64,000 nt of DNA from contig CAVZTJ010000016.1 in assembly GCA_963778075.1 (NCBI GenBank), positions 1-64,000 of the forward strand, given 5' to 3'. The notes beneath the pieces were generated by a model. It was not told the DNA's origin. It searched no databases and saw nothing but the letters and a program-made list of their open reading frames with translations. The first letter of the stretch is position 1; each line of letters begins with the position of its first letter. Shown piece by piece: positions 61,133-64,000 of the stretch. Both the position numbers and the translations under genes were made by a program. The DNA comes from JASHPR01 sp963778075 (lineage in GTDB: Bacteria > Actinomycetota > Actinomycetes > Streptosporangiales > Streptosporangiaceae).

Positions 61133-61168
61133 CGTTCAGAGTTTTGCATCAATCGGTTTGCCGACGGT

Positions 61169-61657
61169 CTAGCGCGGCTCCTCGTGCTGGTTGAGCGACA
61201 TGGCGAGCGCGAGCACCGACGCGGGCAGCAGCACCTTGCTGAGGGCACCCGGCGGGGTGTGCGCGGTCGCCAGGGGCTTGAACCGGCCGATCCCGACGCG
61301 CAGCGCCTGCTCGGCCGTCACCACGCCCAGCATCAGCGGGACCAGCCCCCGGTAACGCCACAGCACCACCCAGATCAGGCCGGACTCGAGCAGCTGGGCT
61401 CCGCCCCACTGGCCCAGCAGCGCGATGATGTTCCTTCCGCCCTTTACGTGAGTGTCCATCGAGGCGATCGACTGGGCTCCGCTGTCCGGGGCGACGATAT
61501 GGATAAGGCTGCGTGCCGTCCCGACGGCATTCACCGCCGCGAGCGCTGCCGCGGTCCACTTCGGGCCGCGGAACGTCGCGGGATCGGACGGAAGCAGCCG
61601 CGAAACCCGCGGCCGCACGGCGCCCACGACAGTGCTAACTACTTCGGCAGAACTCAC
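61169..61657 (-). CDS. Membrane protein of unknown function
   Basis: A 162-residue protein, ATG 61657 preceded by GGGGGGA. Hydrophobic segments are TWTAAALAAVNAVGTARSLI-like (about 34-55), NIIALLGQWGGAQLLESGLI and WRYRGLVPLMLGVVTAEQAL, with a last helix in LSKVLLPASVLALAMSLNQ. Four membrane passes are plausible. A conserved-looking segment HVKGGRNIIALLGQWG sits between helices. No family recognised. It lies upstream of the PadR pair on the same strand but 36 bases beyond its palindrome. Confidence 0.65.
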   Translation of the reverse strand: MSSAEVVSTVVGAVRPRVSRLLPSDPATFRGPKWTAAALAAVNAVGTARSLIHIVAPDSGAQSIASMDTHVKGGRNIIALLGQWGGAQLLESGLIWVVLWRYRGLVPLMLGVVTAEQALRVGIGRFKPLATAHTPPGALSKVLLPASVLALAMSLNQHEEPR

Positions 61658-61708
61658 TCATTCCCCCCGTGCTCATCGTCCGGCCGCATCGGCCGCTTCC
61701 CCCTGCGT

Positions 61709-62530
61709 TCATCGGCCGGCCACACCGGCAGACCACAACGGCCGCGCCGCGCCGGCCCGCGGGTCATCGGCCGTTAACACCGGCAAGGCCGTGCCGGCCC
61801 GCGGGTCATCGGCCGGCCACAGCCGCGCCGTGCCAGCCCGCCGGAAGGCAGCGATATGGATGTATCCATATCGGCCGGGCGGTAAGCGGGATTCGGCGAT
61901 CCTAGACGCCCGGACCTGACGGCTCCCCGGGCCTGGGGCGCCCTCGCGCGGCGGCTGCGGATAAACGAGGAACGCGAAAATCACTGGGCGCGCTCCGCCC
62001 GGGGCATCCCCTGCGTCCCGCCGGTGGCGGCTGGTCAGTTCCTGCTGCTCGGCGATGAGCTGAGCGATCTCCTCCCGGGCGAGTGTCAGCCTGGCCCGCT
62101 GGACGGCCCAGGTCCCGCGGCCCCACTCGCCCATGGCTCCGCGTGCCGCACGGTACCGCTCGAAGTCTTCCAGATCATCGGCCATAGGCCGGATTCCCGC
62201 GCCTCGGCTCGCGCCTCTGGGCTGAGCCCCCCGCGCGGGATCCACAACTGCTTCGGTGCGACCTGCCACCACCGTTCGCTGCCCTGCCCGCGGCGGGTGA
62301 CCTCCTGAACGAAGCCGTAGTCGGTGAGATGGCGCAGGTGGTAACTCATGATCCCGCTGTTCTCGCTCAGCTCCTTGGCCAGCGAGGTGGGGGTCGCCGG
62401 GCCGACCTGCCGCAGGTAGCGCACGATCCGCTGCCGCATCGGGTGCGCAAGCACCCGCAGCGCTTCTACCTCGCGAACCAGCCGGGTCGCCTCATAAGGC
62501 GGGCGATTGCCTTTGTAAGGGATGATGGGG
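61709..62530 (-). pseudogene. ArsR/winged-helix regulator, start lost and one frame break
   Basis: The DNA-binding part is clear: VREVEALRVLAHPMRQRIVR, then SLAKELSENSGIMSYHLRHL and YGFVQEVTRRGQGSERWWQV, an ArsR/DUF5937-like winged helix. Near 62215 the frame changes to IRPMADDLEDFERYRAARGA and LTLAREEIAQLIAEQQELTS, with an unusual tail containing two copies of ADDPRAG before the stop at 61709. Upstream of PIIPYKGNRPPY no start codon is available because the end of the TnpB element (TCAA at 62536-62533) lies there. The element has probably separated the gene from its original start. Confidence 0.65.
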
Positions 62531-62536
62531 ACTTGA

Positions 62537-63290
62537 CTACGCCCCGCGCTGAAATAAGGGGGGCTCCCGGCCGTCACCGGCCGGGGTTCCTGTTTCACCG
62601 CCGATCGCACCGGGAGGTCCCCGGTGACTGACATCAGCTCCGCAGGCTGTCACCGCTTGACCAGCGGCCAGGATGTTCTTGGCGGCGTTGATGTCCCGGT
62701 CGTGCCGGGTGCCGCAGGACGGGCACTGCCACGTCCGGGTGGAAAGACTCAGTTCGGCGAGAAGGCGCCCGCACGCCGAGCAGGCCTTGGACGAGGGGTA
62801 CCAGCGGTCGATGACGACGAGTTGCCGACCGTAGCGCTGGCATTTGTATTCGAGCTGGCGGCGGAACTCGCCCCAGCCGCAGTCGGAGATCACCCGGGCC
62901 AGGTGCCGGTTGCGGACCATGTTGGTGACGGTCAGGTCCTCGATCACGATCAGGTCGTTGTCGCGGACCAGGCGGGTGCTGGTGCGGTGCAGGAAGTCGC
63001 TGCGGGCGTTGCGGACCTTGCGGTGCGCGCGGGCGACCTTGGCTTTTGCTTTTGCGCGGTTCGCCGATCCTTTCTGACAGCGGGTCAACTGCCGCTGGTA
63101 GCGGGCCAGATTGCGCGCCTTGCGTTCCAGGTGTCGGGGATTGGCGATCTTCTGCCCGTCGCTGGTCACCGCGAAGTCCATGATCCCAAGGTCGACGCCC
63201 ACCGCGCGCCCGGCCGGTGGCAGCGGCTCGGCGAGCGCGGTGTCGACGGCGAGGGTCACATACCAGCGCCCGATTCCTCCCTGCCTGAAG
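62537..63290 (-). pseudogene. TnpB (RNA-guided nuclease), N-terminally truncated
   Basis: From GRWYVTLAVDTALAEPLPPA the frame keeps the entire RuvC domain: GVDLGIMDFAVTS (first catalytic D), NDLIVIEDLTVTNMVRN (catalytic E), a zinc finger (KACSACGRLLAEL and WQCPSCGTRHD) and RDINAAKNILAAGQ (last catalytic D). The N-terminal REC/WED half of about 150 residues is missing, and the open frame upstream to 63421 is unrelated. It therefore cannot bind its guide RNA normally. The C-terminal coding end overlaps the region where omega RNA is normally encoded. Confidence 0.8.
62566..62585 (-). ncRNA. Omega-RNA-region hairpin of the TnpB remnant
   Basis: CCCGGCC pairs with GGCCGGG around a 6-base loop. 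It lies just inside the right end of the IS605-type remnant, where TnpB elements carry the scaffold of their guide RNA; the guide would be the minus-strand flank beginning GTCCCCATCATC at 62532. Presence of a functional RNA is inference. Confidence 0.4.
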
Positions 63291-63366
63291 GCCGGAGTCC
63301 TCCGGAGGATTCGGTGACGGTAATCAGAATCGCTTCGCCCAGCGGTGCCTTTAGGGCAGGTCGGGC

Positions 63367-64000
63367 ATGACCTCGCGGCTTCCGCTCGATGACCTGCGGG
63401 TACTCGACCTGACGGTCGCACGGGCCGGGCCCACCTGCGTCCGCCAGCTCGCCGACTGGGGTGCGGACGTCATCCGCGTCGAGCCGCCGCCCGACCCGGC
63501 CGATCCCGGCCTGACCGGCAGCCGGCACGGCTTCGACTTCCAGCACCTGCACCGGAACAAGCGCTCGCTGTCGCTGAACCTGAAGGCGCCCGGCGGGCGC
63601 GAGGTGCTGATGCGGCTGGTCGACACCGCCGACGTGCTGATCGAGAACATGCGGCCGCCGGTCAAGGAACGGCTGGGATTCGACTTCGCCACCGTGCACG
63701 CACGCAACCCGCGGCTGGTCTACGGGTCGATATCCGGCTTCGGCCAGGACGGCCCCTACGCGGGCCGCGGCGGCGTCGACCAGATCGCTCAGGGCATGGG
63801 CGGCCTGATGAGCGTCACCGGGCTTCCGGGAGGCGGGCCGGTGCGGGCCGGGATCCCCATTGCCGACCTGTCGGCCGGCCTCTACCTGGCCACCGGCGTG
63901 CTGGTCGCCCTGCACGACCGGGACCGCACCGGGATGGGGCGCTGGGTGCAGACCTCGCTGCTGGAATCGATGATCGCGATGATGGACTTCCAGGCAGCCC
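63367..64000 (+). CDS. CoA-transferase family III (CaiB/BaiF), partial at window end
   Basis: ATG 63367 starts a family III CoA transferase that runs past the window edge (211 codons seen). LDDLRVLDLTVARAGPTCVR, QLADWGADVIRVEPPPDPAD, RHGFDFQHLHRNKRSLSLNL and DTADVLIENMRPPVKERLGF are the usual order; the first part has the CoA-binding glycine/arginine region, and GSISGFGQDGPYAGRGGVDQ ends with the conserved aspartate that forms the acyl anhydride. Such enzymes move CoA between acids in catabolism. It follows the TnpB remnant; no operon partner is visible upstream. The usual family length is about 400 residues. Confidence 0.9.
   Translation, partial: MTSRLPLDDLRVLDLTVARAGPTCVRQLADWGADVIRVEPPPDPADPGLTGSRHGFDFQHLHRNKRSLSLNLKAPGGREVLMRLVDTADVLIENMRPPVKERLGFDFATVHARNPRLVYGSISGFGQDGPYAGRGGVDQIAQGMGGLMSVTGLPGGGPVRAGIPIADLSAGLYLATGVLVALHDRDRTGMGRWVQTSLLESMIAMMDFQAA

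Larger units (their letters stand above)
62533..63300 (-). mobile_element. IS200/IS605-type remnant (3' half with right end)
   Basis: The right end is typical: a short stem-loop (pairing CCCCCC with GGGG) followed by TCAA, here 62536-62533 on the minus strand. It also contains CCCGGCC-GTCACC-GGCCGGG at 62566-62585, which would fall in the omega RNA scaffold. The left side is missing: upstream of codon IGRWYV the sequence (about 63270-63310) looks like another right-end hairpin, so the element is a rearranged half. Confidence 0.6.

Overview
The window is about 64 kb of high-GC DNA from an actinomycete, most likely a large-genome soil type of the Streptosporangiales kind (the order is a guess). 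The signs are frequent GTG/TTG starts, many leaderless promoters (a TANNNT hexamer 6-7 bases before the start codon), a mycothiol-type maleylpyruvate isomerase-like protein, F420-type LLM oxidoreductases, a SAM-dependent methyltransferase of the DUF574 type, DUF5302, and two SigE-family sigma factors each coupled to a membrane partner. No rRNA, tRNA or replication genes were seen. This looks like an accessory chromosomal region.

Layout. 0.1-3.7 kb: membrane protein, DHA2-type MFS pump with a small membrane protein behind it, divergent double-domain Lrp/AsnC regulator. 4.4-11.3 kb: a graveyard of fragments (methyltransferase, integrase, phosphotransferase, ABC ATPase) around an intact vapBC pair, a lysozyme-like protein, an extra SmpB and a TfoX-like protein. 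11.4-15.7 kb: a clean acyl-CoA ligase / Rossmann reductase / SDR operon with a divergent TetR and a palindromic operator. 15.8-22.4 kb: kinase-like ATPase, ATP-dependent DNA ligase, a 56-residue zinc-finger protein ending in a 30-bp hairpin repeat array, M13 metallopeptidase, deleted LLM gene, tyrosyl-tRNA synthetase. 22.6-30.8 kb: small metabolic and methyltransferase genes mixed with remnants of GT39, SnoaL, cholesterol oxidase and threonine dehydratase genes. 30.8-34.3 kb: an FAD monooxygenase / LLM fusion, and a tautomerase with a divergent TetR and twin operators. 34.4-36.5 kb: a SigE-type sigma factor with a beta-propeller partner, then an isolated leader-peptide/terminator unit. 36.5-45.3 kb: hydrolase, SDR, IS110 element, TetR, amidohydrolase, MFS, HIT-like and hemerythrin genes, nearly all frameshifted. 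45.7-54.6 kb: DAO-type oxidase, second SigE module, TPR protein, PadR-controlled FtsX-type ABC exporter. 55-64 kb: aldo/keto reductases, MDMPI, spermidine-synthase-like protein, thioesterase, a second PadR/membrane pair, ArsR gene abutting a half TnpB element, and a CoA-transferase gene running off the end.

The commonest working unit is a regulator beside its target with a visible inverted repeat between them: TetR/SDR (14.95 kb), TetR/tautomerase (33.35 kb), TetR/amidohydrolase (40.4 kb), PadR/ABC exporter (50.65 kb), PadR/membrane protein (61.1 kb), VapB (7.5 kb).

A caution for every reader: at least 25 reading-frame breaks occur in about 17 otherwise well-conserved genes, concentrated at 34-45 kb and 51-62 kb, while 11.4-22.4 kb is almost free of them. 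Many are single-base and leave conserved protein on both sides, so uncorrected sequencing indels are as likely as real decay. Truncations and internal deletions (integrase, GT39, cholesterol oxidase, LLM, dehydratase, TnpB) cannot be explained that way and mark real turnover. I found no convincing complete new system. The best leads are the orphan leader peptide with its own promoter and terminator at 36.3 kb, the nested stem-loops upstream of the IS110 transposase (a candidate bridge RNA), the FAD/LLM fusion, the extra SmpB, and the zinc-finger gene with its hairpin repeats.
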